A stretch of 30,460 bases of DNA from RUG563 sp964549135 (GCA_964549135.1 CAZJUJ010000035.1:1-30460); one strand, 5' to 3'; positions 7,269-14,777 are shown, counted from the first letter of the stretch. Notes: a model not told the origin generated them from the sequence alone. Numbers and translations are program-made.

Positions 7269-8738
7269 TTATTTCAGCGTGCCCCGGGCGGTCATCCAGC
7301 CCTCATAGGTCTGGAAAAAATCCTCGGCGCTCTTGCTCATCCTGACCCCTGCCACCCCATCCTCCCGGAAGCCCAGGGTAATGATGAGAATGCCCAGATA
7401 CCGATCAATCACCTGCACCCGAAGCTGCAGCTTTCTTTCCTCCACCCAGCCTGCAGAAACGGCGCAGTCATACAGAAAGCCGTTTCTTTCATGCACGTTG
7501 CCCCGCGCATCGGAATAGCCCTCCTCCGGGAATTTGCAGAAGATATTTTTCTTCATGCCAAAGTGCAGCCGCTTTTTCCCCTGGGCGTTTTCATAAAGCA
7601 GCGCGCCCTCCTCCCCCGTCCATTCCAGCCGGAAGGAGGAAATGCCCATGGGGTTTTCCTGGCATTGGAAGGAAACGCCCTGCAGCCTTTCCTGAAAGGC
7701 GGATTCCTTTTCCCCCAGGGCGACGCTCAATTGATCTTTCTGCGCCAGCGTCTCCTCCCCCGCGTCCTCCGTCCCGCCGTCCAGATGATGCACGATTTCC
7801 TCAAAAACGCCGTCAAAAATGGCTGGGCTGTCCGTCTGGGAGGTCAACTGGGTATCGCCGGTGCAGACGAAAATGAAATCCCGCTCCGGCACGCAGATGG
7901 CAAACTGGCTGCCCATGCCGTTAAAGGAAAAGCTGTTTTCAAAGGTGCGCCAGATCTGATAGCCATAGCCCCATTGATCATAGCGCCGCCCGCCCTCCGG
8001 ATTATTATCGGTTCTTTTCGAAATGGCCCGCTGCACATACGCCCGGCTTACCAATTGCTCGCCTTCCCAATTCCCCATGTTCATTACCAGCCTGGCAAAG
8101 CGCGCCAGGGCCCGGGGCGTGCAAAGCAGCCCGGAATCCCCCCAGGGGGCTCCATCCGGGGTTTTGAGCAGCACGGCGGATTCAAAGCCGCCAATGCGAT
8201 CCAGCAGCTTTTTCCGCAGATAATCCATCAGCGGCATCCCGCTGACCCGCTCCACCAGCACCCCCAGAATATAGGAGCCGTTGGAATCATAATAAAAATT
8301 GGTTCCCGCAGGCTTATCGGGCTTCTGGGCGAAATAGAATGCCGTGCGGTCATGCACCCCGGGCTGAAACCAGGAATGCCCCTCCGCCTGACAGGTACTC
8401 ATCATCAGCATCTCTTCAATGGTCTGCTCCTGCATTTCGGGCGGCACCTGCTTTGGCAGCTTATCCGGAAAATACCGGATAATGGGATCGGTTAGGGCGA
8501 GCTTTCCCTCGTCCGCCAGGCAGCCAATGGCCATGGAAACAAAGGTCTTGGTCACCGAATACATCCGGTGAATGGTGCTTTCATCAAAGGGTGCCCAGTA
8601 TTTCTCAAAAAAGATATGCTGCCCCCGCAGCATCAGCACCGAATGCAGATTGATGTGCTGCCGCTGCATCCGCTTCAAAAACCGGATAATCCACTTTTCC
8701 TCCAGCCCCGCCTCCCGGGGAGAAATCCATCCTGTCAT
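7269..8738 (-). CDS. Class C beta-lactamase-like serine hydrolase
   Basis: The N-terminal 330 residues are a serine beta-lactamase/penicillin-binding-protein fold. The nucleophile motif SVTK is at 61-64 (RMYSVTKTFVSMAIG), the second motif is YDSN (150-153, FYYDSNGSYILG), and the third strand reads NGMGSQFAICVPERDF in place of KTG or HxG. The C-terminal 150 residues form an extra beta-rich region of unknown role. There is no signal peptide, so the 489-residue protein is probably cytoplasmic. Family members include esterases, D-amino-acid peptidases and peptide hydrolases, and true beta-lactamase activity is unlikely. The start ATG has AAAGGAT 11 bases before it. It probably forms a two-gene unit with rhaM. 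Confidence 0.88.
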   Translation of the reverse strand: MTGWISPREAGLEEKWIIRFLKRMQRQHINLHSVLMLRGQHIFFEKYWAPFDESTIHRMYSVTKTFVSMAIGCLADEGKLALTDPIIRYFPDKLPKQVPPEMQEQTIEEMLMMSTCQAEGHSWFQPGVHDRTAFYFAQKPDKPAGTNFYYDSNGSYILGVLVERVSGMPLMDYLRKKLLDRIGGFESAVLLKTPDGAPWGDSGLLCTPRALARFARLVMNMGNWEGEQLVSRAYVQRAISKRTDNNPEGGRRYDQWGYGYQIWRTFENSFSFNGMGSQFAICVPERDFIFVCTGDTQLTSQTDSPAIFDGVFEEIVHHLDGGTEDAGEETLAQKDQLSVALGEKESAFQERLQGVSFQCQENPMGISSFRLEWTGEEGALLYENAQGKKRLHFGMKKNIFCKFPEEGYSDARGNVHERNGFLYDCAVSAGWVEERKLQLRVQVIDRYLGILIITLGFREDGVAGVRMSKSAEDFFQTYEGWMTARGTLK

Positions 8739-8775
8739 CGGGTGTGTATCCTTTCTCTGATACGCTTTTTTTCTT

Positions 8776-8805
8776 ATTATACCATACTCCCCATTCCCCA
8801 GGCAA
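8776..8805 (-). promoter_or_regulatory. Sigma-A promoter for the serine hydrolase and rhaM
   Basis: Minus strand TTGCCT, 18 bases, TATAAT. The transcript would start about 30 bases before the ATG. The promoter lies between the gene and the left end of the repeat element at 8854, so the element does not interrupt it. Confidence 0.7.
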
Positions 8806-8853
8806 CAGAAAAACGAGGGACAGGACGGGGAAAATATTGCAGGGGAATATTAT

Positions 8854-9248
8854 GCGGGGGAACCACTTTTGAGTCAAAATCGGTTCCCCCCGCACCCCCT
8901 CCGAAAACCGGCTCTGGATGCTTCATGGAGGGAGAAAACCAAATTGAATGCCAGTGAATCAAAAGAAAGATAGTTGTAGTGAACAAAACAGCAATGCCCT
9001 TGCCAAACAAAAAAGCATTGCTGCTTATGCGAACCAGATTGAATGCCAGTGAAGCAAAAGGAAAATAGGTGTAAGGAATAAAACAGCAATGCCCTTGCCA
9101 AATGCAGGAGTATTGCTGTCGTTTTTCTAATTGTTATTCGTTTTTGCTGATCTGGCATTCAACCTGGCAGGAACCTCCCACGAACCATCCAGAGCCGGTT
9201 TTCGGGAGGGTGCGGGAGGGTGCTTTTGACGCAAAAGCATCCTCCCGC
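8854..9248. repeat. Intergenic palindromic element, copy 1 (395 bp, internally duplicated)
   Basis: The left terminal hairpin (8854-8893) is of the GGGGGAACCAC type with one bulged base. The right one (9212-9248) is of the GGGAGGGTGC type: 17-bp arms, loop ACG, one G-T pair. Inside the hairpins are inverted subterminal segments (CCGAAAACCGGCTCTGGATG on the left, CATCCAGAGCCGGTTTTCGG on the right), then TTGAATGCCAG on the left and CTGGCATTCAA on the right. The centre holds AT-rich DNA with hairpins. There is no recognisable coding sequence and no clear target-site duplication. The right end is 14 bases from the glycosyltransferase stop codon. Together with the hydrolase promoter it fills the gene-free stretch 8739-9262. 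Confidence 0.85.
8944..9133. repeat. Tandem duplication inside element copy 1
   Basis: Two direct copies of a 95-base unit begin at 8944 and 9039. Both start TTGAATGCCAGTGAA and both contain CAGCAATGCCCTTGCCAAA, at 8989 and 9084. The first unit has a 9-bp stem CAGCAATGC/GCATTGCTG (8989-8997 with 9015-9023). The second has a weakened version (AGTATTGCTG). The other two elements carry a single unit here, which explains the extra length of this copy. Confidence 0.8.
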
Positions 9249-9262
9249 AATTACTCTCCCCG

Positions 9263-10198
9263 TTACTGTTCCTCCCCGAAGCCCAGGGTTTCTGCCATGA
9301 TATACAGGGGCCTGCCCCGGGATTCATCATAGATCCGGGCGATATATTCGCCCACGATGCCCAGGGCGGTCAGCACGCAGCCCGTACAGAAAAGCAGCAG
9401 CATAGCCATCCACCAAAGGCCGCCCGATGCGCCAAAGATCAGCGCCAGCAGCAGGATCAGCAGCATTAATCCCGATACCCCCAGAAAGCCCAGGCCCAGG
9501 TAAGCAATGAACTGCAGCGGCTTCATGGAGAAGGAAAAAATCCCGTCCGCCGCCAGCTTCAGCATCTTTTTCAGGGTATATTCCGTCTTGCCCGCAAAGC
9601 GCTTATCCCGGTCATACAAAACGGCCTCCTGCTGAAAGCCGGCCCAGGCAAACATGCCCCGCAGGAAGCGATTATGCTCCGGCATGCTGCGGATCACATC
9701 GGCGGCCTGGCGATCCACCAGCCGGAAATCCCCCGTATCCCGGGGCACCATGCCGCCGGTCAGCCAGGAAAGCAGGCGATAATAGACGCTGGCGGTAATT
9801 TTCTTGAAGGCGGTTTCGCCCTCCCGCTTTTTCCGCTGGCCGAAAACCACCTTGGCCCCCGCCCGCCATTTTTCCGCCATCAGCGGAATGATCTCGGGCG
9901 GATCCTGCAAATCGGCATCAATGATCACAATGGCATCCCCCGCGGCGTAATCCAGCCCCGCCGTTACCGCCGATTGATGCCCCGCATTCCGGGCGAACAG
10001 CAGCACGCGCACGCTTTCATCCCCCGATGCGATTTCCCGCAGAAGACGGGCCGTTCCATCCCGGGAGCCATCATCCACATACAGGATTTCGTAGGCCTCC
10101 CCCATTTCCTTCATCACCCGGGTCAGGCGCTTGTGCGTTTCCTGAATAACCTCTTCCTCATTATAGCAGGGCACGATCACAGAAAAAACGGGCTGCAT
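9263..10198 (-). CDS. Polyprenyl-phosphate glycosyltransferase, GT2 family (GtrB/CsbB/DPM1-like)
   Basis: This membrane enzyme transfers a sugar from a nucleotide donor to a lipid carrier phosphate for cell-envelope glycosylation. The start chosen (MQPVFSVIVPCYNEE) has AAGGAGG seven bases upstream; an ATG 72 bases earlier lacks a site. The 311 residues show the GT2 start SVIVPCYNE (6-14), DDGSRDGT (42-49), the metal-binding DAD (94-96, in DADLQDPPE), and HNRFLRG. Two C-terminal membrane helices (about 229-256 and 262-284) precede the GEYIARIYDESRGRP segment typical of the GtrB/CsbB subgroup. The sugar is unknown. It lies 77 bases after the NYN-LOTUS gene, with no clear promoter between. Confidence 0.9.
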   Translation of the reverse strand: MQPVFSVIVPCYNEEEVIQETHKRLTRVMKEMGEAYEILYVDDGSRDGTARLLREIASGDESVRVLLFARNAGHQSAVTAGLDYAAGDAIVIIDADLQDPPEIIPLMAEKWRAGAKVVFGQRKKREGETAFKKITASVYYRLLSWLTGGMVPRDTGDFRLVDRQAADVIRSMPEHNRFLRGMFAWAGFQQEAVLYDRDKRFAGKTEYTLKKMLKLAADGIFSFSMKPLQFIAYLGLGFLGVSGLMLLILLLALIFGASGGLWWMAMLLLFCTGCVLTALGIVGEYIARIYDESRGRPLYIMAETLGFGEEQ

Positions 10199-10275
10199 CT
10201 GTATTCCTCCTTCGTTTGGCGTCATATCGGCAATAGAACGGATGAAAACGGCATTTTCTTCCATCCCCAAGAAAA

Positions 10276-11268
10276 TCAGAGCATCTTGATCAGCATATTC
10301 TTCTGCCCATCCATTTCCAATTTCAGCAGGCTATCCTTCTCCATCTGCCGCAGCACATCGGAAAAGCGCTTGAAGCCAATGGCGCGCTCGCTGTAATCGG
10401 GATAGGCGGCCTGAATATCCGCCTTTAGAATGGAGGGATTGATGCGCTCAAAGCCGTCATCCTTGTAATGCTGCAATTGCTCGGAAAAGGCATTCCGCCA
10501 GTTTTCCGGGGTCAATTGGCGGATTTTGCCGTCATCCGGCGCATCGGCATTCAGCGCCACCAGCACATTGTAATTATCATTCTTCACCCGGATGCTGCCG
10601 AATTTGGCGGATAGCTTGTTGAGCAGCTTGCCAAAGGAGGCGCAGCCAAAGGCCTTCTCATTGAAATCGGGCCGCAGCCGCAGCAGCACGCCCTTCAATT
10701 CGCTGGCATACATTTCATCCTCATCCGTCTGCTCGGATAAAATGCCCTCCAGCAGCTTATTCAGCCCCGCATCGTCCAGCGGCTCATCCTTGCTCTGCTT
10801 CTGCTTGTTCCGCTTATCCCGGCTGACCGAGGATACGGATTCCAGAAACTGAAACTCATTGCAGGCATTGATGAAAATCGTGCTGGCAACCTCGCTGCGG
10901 CTGATGCCCAGCACAAATTTGCCCATGCTCTTTAAGCGCCCTACCAGCGGCGTGTAATCGCTGTCCCCCGATACAATGCAGAAGGAATCAATCAGCGGAT
11001 TGGTGTAGGCTACCTCCAGCGCATCCAGCACCAGCAGAATATCCGCATTATTCTTCTGCGCTACCCCGTGCCGCAGCGAGGGCACCACCGTGAACGTATT
11101 GGATAATAAGATTTCCTTTAAATCGCTGAACCGATCCGTGTAGCCATATACCTTGCCCAGCAATATGTCGCCCCGGATCTTTACCTTCTCCAGAATGTTA
11201 TTCAGCGTGGCCACCTTCGCCCCGCAGTTCTCCAAATCAACAAATAACGCAAATCGCGATGTACTCAT
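10276..11268 (-). CDS. NYN-domain ribonuclease-like protein with two LOTUS/OST-HTH domains
   Basis: Residues 1-145 form a NYN (PIN-like) domain with its acidic site: Asp11 in FVDLEN, Asp76 and Asp82 in NNADILLVLDAL, and Asp102/Asp104 in SGDSDYTPL. A basic linker (150-162) follows. Two winged-helix LOTUS/OST-HTH domains cover about 167-240 and 255-330, each with the GF/GC-x-x-F-x-x-L core. The family is expected to bind and probably cut RNA; in eukaryotes this pairing is found in MARF1/Limkain-like proteins. The 330-residue protein has no signal or membrane segment. ATG follows AAAGGAA. The upstream 28 bases separate it from element copy 2, and I see no standard promoter in that gap. Confidence 0.9.
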   Translation of the reverse strand: MSTSRFALFVDLENCGAKVATLNNILEKVKIRGDILLGKVYGYTDRFSDLKEILLSNTFTVVPSLRHGVAQKNNADILLVLDALEVAYTNPLIDSFCIVSGDSDYTPLVGRLKSMGKFVLGISRSEVASTIFINACNEFQFLESVSSVSRDKRNKQKQSKDEPLDDAGLNKLLEGILSEQTDEDEMYASELKGVLLRLRPDFNEKAFGCASFGKLLNKLSAKFGSIRVKNDNYNVLVALNADAPDDGKIRQLTPENWRNAFSEQLQHYKDDGFERINPSILKADIQAAYPDYSERAIGFKRFSDVLRQMEKDSLLKLEMDGQKNMLIKML

Positions 11269-11296
11269 ATTGTTCCTTTCTTGTTATTGGTTCTTT

Positions 11297-11601
11297 GCGG
11301 GGAAGATGCTTTTGTGCCAAAAGCACCTCCCCCGCGCCCCCTCCGAAAACCACCTCGGGATGGGGATAGAATTATTCCTGAATTTTCTGAATGCCCGTGA
11401 AAGAAATATCCGATGCGCTGATCAATGGAGCTTCTGCTCTCATACCAATCGCATACTTACCAACAATCTTTTTTTCTCCAAAGCCATGCACCTTTTCCGC
11501 CCCACTGGCATTCAACCTGGCAGCATTCACCCATGCCCCATCCAGTATTGGTTTTCGGGAGGGTGCGGGAGGGTGCTTTTGACACAAAAGCATCCTCCCG
11601 C
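11297..11601. repeat. Intergenic palindromic element, copy 2 (305 bp)
   Basis: Left hairpin 11297-11335 (GATGCTTTTG/CAAAAGCAC type) and right hairpin 11565-11601 (GGGAGGGTGC type, 17-bp arms, loop ACA). Inverted subterminal segments CCGAAAACC and GGTTTTCGG, and GAATGCC with GGCATTC, match the other copies. The core between 11402 and 11500 is different from copies 1 and 3 and lacks the AGCAATGC hairpin. The right end is 6 bases from the uvrC stop codon and the left end 28 bases from the NYN-LOTUS start. The element accounts for nearly all of the gene-free stretch 11269-11607. Confidence 0.83.
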
Positions 11602-11607
11602 AATATT

Positions 11608-13449
11608 TCACTGTTCCCCGTTCCCCCCGCTCTCCGGATGGGCCCAGGCGTAGACGGCCTGGGCGGCGGGGGCGGACATGCCGGGCACGGCGCGGATATC
11701 CTCCAGGGATGCTTCCCGGATCGCCTTCACGGTCTTAAAATACTGGAGCAGATTGCGCCTGCGGGTGGGGCCCACACCGGGAATATCCTCCAGCGCGGAA
11801 TGCACGCTTTGCTTGCCGCGCAGGCCGCGATGATGGGTAATGGCGAAGCGATGGGCCTCATCGCGGATCCGCTGGATCAGATGAAGCGCGGGGGAATGGC
11901 GATCCAGAAGGATGGATTCCTCCTGACCGGGCAGGAAAATTTCCTCCAGCCTTTCCGCCAGGCCGAACATGGGCACATCGGCCCCGGCCTCCAGCATGGC
12001 CTCCCGGGCAAACTGCAATTGCACCGGGCCGCCATCGATCAGCACCAGATCGGGCATGGGCCATTTTTCCCGGGGATCCTCGCTCATGGCGCGGCGGAAG
12101 CGGCGGGAAAGCACCTCCTTCATGGAGGCGAAATCATTGGCGCCCTCCACCGTTTTGATGCGATAATGCCGATATTCCCGGGATGCGGGCTGGCCATCGA
12201 TGAAAACCACCATGGAGGCCACGGAAAGCACGCCCTGGGTATTGCTGATATCAAAGCCCTCAATGCGCCGGGGCACGGAGGCCATGCCCAGCACCCGGGC
12301 CAATTCCTCGGAAGCGCCAATGGTGCGCTCATACTGGATCTGCCTGCGCGCATTGCGCTTTTCCAGGGCATCCCTGGCATTCTTTTCCGCCAGCAGCGTC
12401 AGCGCCCGCTTATCCCCGCGCTGGGGAACCACCAGGGTGCATGCGCCGCCCCGCTGCCTGCGCAGCCATTCCTCCATAACGGCGCTGATTTCCCCCGGCA
12501 GCGAGGGGCAAAGCACCTCCCGGGCGGGCTTTCTTTCATCATAGAATTGCACGATGAAATCGAAAAGCACCTCGCCGGGCTCCTCCTTGCCCTCCCGGGG
12601 CAAAGGAAAGGAATCGCCCCCCACCATTTTCCCGCCGCGGATATACAGCACCTGCGCCATGGCATCCAGATCATCCTGGGCCAGGGCGAAAACATCCTGC
12701 TCCGCGCCGCTGACCTGAATGGCCTGCTGCCGCTGCATCAGCCCCTCAATATCCCGCAGCTGATCCCGGAGCCGGGCCGCCTTTTCGTATTGCAGGGCCT
12801 GGGCCGCCGCCATCATATCCCGCTGCAGGGCGGCGGTTACATCCTGATATTTGCCGCTCAGAAAGGCAACCACCCGGCTGACCAGGGCGCGATACTCCTC
12901 CTCCGGGCATTTGCCGCAGCAGGGGCCCAGACAGCGGCCAATCTCATAATTGACGCAGGGCCGCCGGGGGGTTTTCAGCGGAAGCATCAGATTGCAGGTG
13001 CGCAGGGGAAAAATCTTCCGCAGCGCCTCCAGCACATCCCGCACCGCCGTGGCCCCGATATAGGGGCCAAAATACCGGGCCCCATCCTGCTCCTGCCGCC
13101 GGGCCAGGGTAAAGCGGGGATAATGCTCCCGCAGATCCACCCGAATGTAGGGATAATGCTTGTCATCCTTCAGCAGGATATTGTAATAGGGCTTGTGCAG
13201 CTTGATCAGATTGCATTCCAGGATCAGCGCTTCCAGATTGGTGCGGCACAGAATGATATCAAAATCATCCACATGCGAAACCATGGCCGCGACTTTGGGG
13301 GTGTGATCGCGGCCATGGAAATAGCTTCGCACGCGGTTTTTCAGATTGACCGCTTTGCCCACATAGATGATCTTCCCCTGCTCCTTCATCTGATAGCAGC
13401 CGGGGGAATCGGGCAGCATTTTCAGTTTCCGGGCAATAACGTCATTCAT
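11608..13449 (-). CDS. uvrC: Excinuclease ABC subunit C
   Basis: UvrC makes both incisions around bulky DNA lesions in nucleotide excision repair with UvrA and UvrB. The 613 residues contain the GIY-YIG nuclease (about 13-92, SPGCYQMK...IIYVGKA) and a cysteine set (152, 165, 173, 177) matching the iron-sulfur ligands described in E. coli UvrC. Next come the UvrB-binding UVR motif (about 203-238), the RNase-H-like nuclease with Asp400 (GFDISN) and Asp472 (LIDGG), and a C-terminal helix-hairpin-helix pair (IPGVGPTRRRNLL, VPGMSAPAAQAV). It starts 11 bases after the DUF1292 gene with only a weak ribosome site, suggesting coupling. The last codons (GGNGEQ) lie in G-rich sequence resembling the border of the adjoining repeat. 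Confidence 0.96.
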   Translation of the reverse strand: MNDVIARKLKMLPDSPGCYQMKEQGKIIYVGKAVNLKNRVRSYFHGRDHTPKVAAMVSHVDDFDIILCRTNLEALILECNLIKLHKPYYNILLKDDKHYPYIRVDLREHYPRFTLARRQEQDGARYFGPYIGATAVRDVLEALRKIFPLRTCNLMLPLKTPRRPCVNYEIGRCLGPCCGKCPEEEYRALVSRVVAFLSGKYQDVTAALQRDMMAAAQALQYEKAARLRDQLRDIEGLMQRQQAIQVSGAEQDVFALAQDDLDAMAQVLYIRGGKMVGGDSFPLPREGKEEPGEVLFDFIVQFYDERKPAREVLCPSLPGEISAVMEEWLRRQRGGACTLVVPQRGDKRALTLLAEKNARDALEKRNARRQIQYERTIGASEELARVLGMASVPRRIEGFDISNTQGVLSVASMVVFIDGQPASREYRHYRIKTVEGANDFASMKEVLSRRFRRAMSEDPREKWPMPDLVLIDGGPVQLQFAREAMLEAGADVPMFGLAERLEEIFLPGQEESILLDRHSPALHLIQRIRDEAHRFAITHHRGLRGKQSVHSALEDIPGVGPTRRRNLLQYFKTVKAIREASLEDIRAVPGMSAPAAQAVYAWAHPESGGNGEQ

Positions 13450-13460
13450 GGAAATAGCGC

Positions 13461-13757
13461 TTATTCCTCATCGCTGTCGAAGGTCGCTTCCACCACCTGG
13501 ATGAGCTGCTCCATCAGCTCCTCCTCCACGGGCACAAACTCCTCCATTTCCTCGCCGTCCTCGCCGTCCTCGCTTTCCAGGGGCTGCACCTTCATCACAT
13601 AACGGGAAATTTCCTCGTTCTCCGCCGCATCGCCGCAGTCATCGCTGAGCAATACATATTCATCCCCGTTATAGAAGAAATACCGCTCCACGCAGAGGCG
13701 GATGCTTTCGCCATTCTCGCCCTCCAGCTCAATAATATCCTTTTCAAGATCAGCCAT
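13461..13757 (-). CDS. DUF1292 family acidic small protein
   Basis: The 98-residue protein starts at MADLEKDIIEL, chosen because AAGGAG lies nine bases before this ATG. It is strongly acidic, especially in the C-terminal 45 residues (ESEDGEDGEEMEEFVPVEEEL). The N-terminal portion (IIELEGENGESIRLCVERYFFYNGDEYVLLSD) is the DUF1292 core, widespread in Firmicutes (YrzB-like). Its function is not established. In many Firmicutes such genes neighbour the Holliday-junction resolvase and alaS genes; here the partner is uvrC, 11 bases downstream. It has its own promoter. Confidence 0.85.
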   Translation of the reverse strand: MADLEKDIIELEGENGESIRLCVERYFFYNGDEYVLLSDDCGDAAENEEISRYVMKVQPLESEDGEDGEEMEEFVPVEEELMEQLIQVVEATFDSDEE

Positions 13758-13793
13758 GTTGCTTTCTCCTTCCCTGCGCCAAGGCGCATGCTT

Positions 13794-13822
13794 ATTATAT
13801 CCCATTTTCCCGGGAAGTACAA
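13794..13822 (-). promoter_or_regulatory. Sigma-A promoter for the DUF1292 gene and uvrC
   Basis: Minus strand TTGTAC, 17 bases, TATAAT. The spacer contains the perfect palindrome TTCCCGGGAA (13807-13816). The leader has a small hairpin GCGCC-TT-GGCGC before the ribosome site. The promoter fills the 81-base gap after ybaK. Confidence 0.72.
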
Positions 13823-13838
13823 GATTTTTCCAGCCGCC

Positions 13839-14315
13839 TCAGACGATCAGATCGGCAGCCTCTACCTTTACCGCCCGGCGAAGATCCGCCAGGCTGCATT
13901 CCACCTGATAGCCGATTTTGCCCGCGCTGAACATGATATTTTCCATCTGCTCCGCCGACTGATGAATCAGCGTGCGGAAGGGCTTTTTCATGCCGATGGG
14001 CGAGCAGCCGCCATGCACATACCCGGTCAGGGGCAACAGCTCCTTGGCCTTGAGCATCTCCATGGCCTTTTCCCCCACGGCGGCGGCGGCCTTTTTCAGA
14101 TCCAGTTCCTCCGCAACGGGAATCATGAAAACATAGTGGGTCTTGCTCTTGCCCTCTGCCACCAGGGTTTTAAAGGTGGCGGCGGGATCCTTTCCCAGCA
14201 CCCGGGCCACATCCACGCCGCTAATCGCCCCCGAATCGGCATAGCAATATTCCCGATAGGCGATTTTCAGCCGATCCAGGATGCGCATCACATTGGTTTT
14301 TTCCGGCTTTGCCAT
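13839..14315 (-). CDS. ybaK: Cys-tRNA(Pro)/Cys-tRNA deacylase, YbaK/EbsC family
   Basis: YbaK removes cysteine wrongly loaded on tRNA(Pro), a proofreading step acting in trans to prolyl-tRNA synthetase. The 158 residues span the whole family fold. The key lysine is Lys49 in ATFKTLV, and the GGCSPIGMKKPF segment lines the substrate pocket. ATG follows GAGGAGAAT. It lies nine bases after rpiB on the same strand, so the two are co-transcribed. No proS is nearby. Confidence 0.92.
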   Translation of the reverse strand: MAKPEKTNVMRILDRLKIAYREYCYADSGAISGVDVARVLGKDPAATFKTLVAEGKSKTHYVFMIPVAEELDLKKAAAAVGEKAMEMLKAKELLPLTGYVHGGCSPIGMKKPFRTLIHQSAEQMENIMFSAGKIGYQVECSLADLRRAVKVEAADLIV

Positions 14316-14324
14316 ATTCTCCTC

Positions 14325-14777
14325 TTATTCCAGGGGCTGGCCCTCTTCAATCAGCTGGAACATATCGATGCGGCGCTGATGCCGTCCGCCCTCAAATTCG
14401 GTGGTCATAAAATGCTCCACAATCAGTTTGGCAAGCTCGGGCGCAACCACCCGGCCGCCCAGGGCCAGCATGTTTGCGTCGTTATGGGCGCGGGTCATCT
14501 TCGCGCTGTAGCAATCGGAGCAGCAGCAGCAGCGGATGCCCTTCACCTTGTTGGCCGCAATGGAAATGCCCACGCCCGTACCGCAGGCGATAATGCCCCG
14601 GTCGCATTCGCCGGAAACAACGGCCTTGGCGGCGCGGACGGCAAAGAGCGGATAATCCCGGGGATCGCCCTCATTGATTCCGTAATAAACGGCCTCCGCG
14701 CCCAGGGCGGCCAGCGTTTCCTCAATGGCGGCGCGCAGGGGCAGCCCGGCAGGATCAAAGGCAATGGCAACTTTCAT
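14325..14777 (-). CDS. rpiB: Ribose-5-phosphate isomerase B (RpiB/LacA/LacB family)
   Basis: RpiB interconverts ribose 5-phosphate and ribulose 5-phosphate, supplying ribose phosphate for PRPP and hence purine synthesis. The 150 residues carry the catalytic cysteine Cys65 in ACGTGVGISIAANK, His98 in RAHNDANMLALGGR, and the phosphate-site arginines Arg132 and Arg136 in GGRHQRR. Two features are odd. The usual N-terminal DHxG is DPAG here, so His9 is replaced by proline. Residues 83-86 are four consecutive cysteines, with a fifth at 89. ATG follows AAAGGATGG. It could be a related sugar-phosphate isomerase with altered substrate preference rather than true RpiB. Confidence 0.88.
   Translation of the reverse strand: MKVAIAFDPAGLPLRAAIEETLAALGAEAVYYGINEGDPRDYPLFAVRAAKAVVSGECDRGIIACGTGVGISIAANKVKGIRCCCCSDCYSAKMTRAHNDANMLALGGRVVAPELAKLIVEHFMTTEFEGGRHQRRIDMFQLIEEGQPLE

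Noticed and set aside
7269..8738. Serine hydrolase as an antibiotic-resistance beta-lactamase.
   Set aside because: There is no signal peptide and the third motif is not KTG; the family is mostly esterases and peptidases. The label is kept general.
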